Of a DNA stretch of 64,000 bases, positions 63,082-64,000 are shown in pieces; position 1 is the first letter of the stretch; every line of letters starts with the position of its first letter. The stretch spans positions 1 through 64,000 of the forward strand of contig CAMRSY010000003.1 of assembly GCA_947053545.1 (NCBI GenBank), written 5' to 3'. Below the pieces are notes generated by a model. It saw only the letters and a program-made list of their open reading frames with translations. It did no database searches and was not told the origin of the DNA. This DNA is from an uncultured Clostridia bacterium (lineage in GTDB: Bacteria; Bacillota; Clostridia; Christensenellales; Borkfalkiaceae). Position numbers and translations under genes: made by a program.

Positions 63082-64000
63082 ATGAAAATCGCCATTGCGG
63101 GCACAGGATACGTGGGGCTTTCCAACGCGGTATTGCTTGCGCAGAATAACGACGTGTACGCCGTTGATATCGTACAGGAAAAGGTAGATAAAATCAACGC
63201 GAAAATTTCCCCGATAAGCGACAGGGAAATCGAAGATTATCTTGCCGGTAAAAAGCTTAAACTAACGGCTACAACCTGTTGCGACGCCGCCTATAAAGAC
63301 GCGGATTACGTTATTGTCAGTACGCCTACAAATTACGACGACGAAAAAAATTTTTTCGATACGAGTTCGGTCGAGGCGGCGGTTTCGGCGGTTTTGAAAG
63401 TTAACAAAACGGCGACTATTGTTATTAAGTCGACGGTACCCGTGGGTTACACGCAGGACGCTATTAAAAAATTCGGCTATGCAAATATAATATTTGCTCC
63501 CGAATTTTTACGGGAAGGTAAAGCGCTGTACGATAATCTTTACCCTTCGCGGATTATAGTCGGGGCGGATTTGACGCGGGAAGGAATGAAAGAGCGCGCC
63601 GAACGTTTTGCGCAGCTTATTAAAGAGGGAGCGATAAAAAAGGACGTGCCGGTGCTTGTAATGAGCAGTACCGAGGCGGAGGCGGTTAAACTTTTTGCAA
63701 ATACGTATCTTGCGCTGCGCGTTGCCTATTTCAACGAACTTGATACTTACTGCGAGCTGAAAGGGCTTTGCACTAAAAACATAATAGAGGGAATAGGGCT
63801 CGATGCCCGTATCGGCAACCACTATAACAACCCGTCGTTCGGATACGGAGGGTATTGCCTGCCAAAGGACACAAAACAGTTAAGGGCAAACTACAAGGGG
63901 GTGCCTGAAGATATAATTAGCGCCATAATATCCTCCAACGAAACGCGGAAAGATTTCATCGCAAATCAGATTTGCGGGTTGTTGGGCGACGCCGAAAACG
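63082..64000 (+). CDS. ugd: UDP-glucose 6-dehydrogenase, 3' end outside window
   Basis: The enzyme oxidises UDP-glucose to UDP-glucuronate for polysaccharide synthesis. The 306 codons in the window start [14 protein letters not shown], then have [46 protein letters not shown] and the catalytic Cys at residue 259 in [14 protein letters not shown]. The sequence resembles the short E. coli-type Ugd of about 390 residues, so some 80 residues are missing at the 3' end. The ATG follows AAGGAG. Confidence 0.93.
   Translation, partial: MKIAIAGTGYVGLSNAVLLAQNNDVYAVDIVQEKVDKINAKISPISDREIEDYLAGKKLKLTATTCCDAAYKDADYVIVSTPTNYDDEKNFFDTSSVEAAVSAVLKVNKTATIVIKSTVPVGYTQDAIKKFGYANIIFAPEFLREGKALYDNLYPSRIIVGADLTREGMKERAERFAQLIKEGAIKKDVPVLVMSSTEAEAVKLFANTYLALRVAYFNELDTYCELKGLCTKNIIEGIGLDARIGNHYNNPSFGYGGYCLPKDTKQLRANYKGVPEDIISAIISSNETRKDFIANQICGLLGDAEN

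Overview
The window looks like ordinary chromosomal core sequence of an anaerobic, endospore-type Bacillota, most likely a Clostridia lineage. The evidence is a pyruvate:ferredoxin oxidoreductase, an ECF transporter module, a YunB sporulation protein, two small CotF-like coat proteins, a Phe T-box leader, lysine and tetrahydrofolate riboswitches, sigma-A-type promoters with 17-bp spacers, and GGAGG ribosome binding sites. Finer placement is not possible from sequence reading alone. No tRNA, rRNA, CRISPR array, insertion sequence, integrase or phage gene was seen, and nearly all genes are intact.

Layout. 1-3300: partial pyruvate:ferredoxin oxidoreductase (minus) with an operator-like inverted repeat inside its promoter. 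3440-4561: an unrecognised AT-richer gene. 4684-8187: fused EcfA1-EcfA2, EcfT and TruA. 8287-11547: a membrane protein, MnmE and a LysR regulator. 11630-14724 (minus): dapB, dapA and asd behind a lysine riboswitch, i.e. the aspartate-to-diaminopimelate/lysine branch. 14764-20226: a membrane protein, a methyltransferase, Hsp33, a TPR protein and a HEAT-like protein. 20287-20772: the coat-like pair. 20863-23852 (minus): mtnN-luxS-ung-apgM with overlapping ends. 23922-24581: yunB. 24811-28567 (minus): pheST behind a T-box leader. 28589-29631 (minus): DUF421 and DUF4363 proteins. 29689-33123: folC-folE-folP-folBK behind a tetrahydrofolate riboswitch.

33344-42224 carries a Ppx/GppA phosphatase, maf, an MreB-like actin homologue, a membrane EAL phosphodiesterase, lepA, a short methyltransferase-fold repair protein and hemW. 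A cluster of DnaA-box-like 9-mers follows (42314-42462). 42517-48721 holds a lipoprotein, a TPR-like membrane-anchored protein, guaB, guaA and a MATE exporter. 48846-57033 holds a HelD-like helicase and a 1876-residue DUF4011/SF1 helicase/nuclease-like protein. 57325-61181 is a GlmU-C-like protein, glmM and glmS, for amino sugar supply. It is followed by a membrane nucleotide-sugar dehydratase and a partial UDP-glucose 6-dehydrogenase, which begin a surface polysaccharide region.

The most interesting signals are regulatory. The -35 element TTGCAA with a 17-bp spacer recurs at five places. Two genes (mtnN, lepA) start so close to their -10 box that their mRNAs should be leaderless. Two genes (20287 and 47297) have a terminator-like hairpin whose 3' arm carries the Shine-Dalgarno and whose T tract runs into the start codon. 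The giant helicase, whose nuclease-like and transglutaminase-like domains seem to lack catalytic residues, is the best protein-level candidate for a less understood system.
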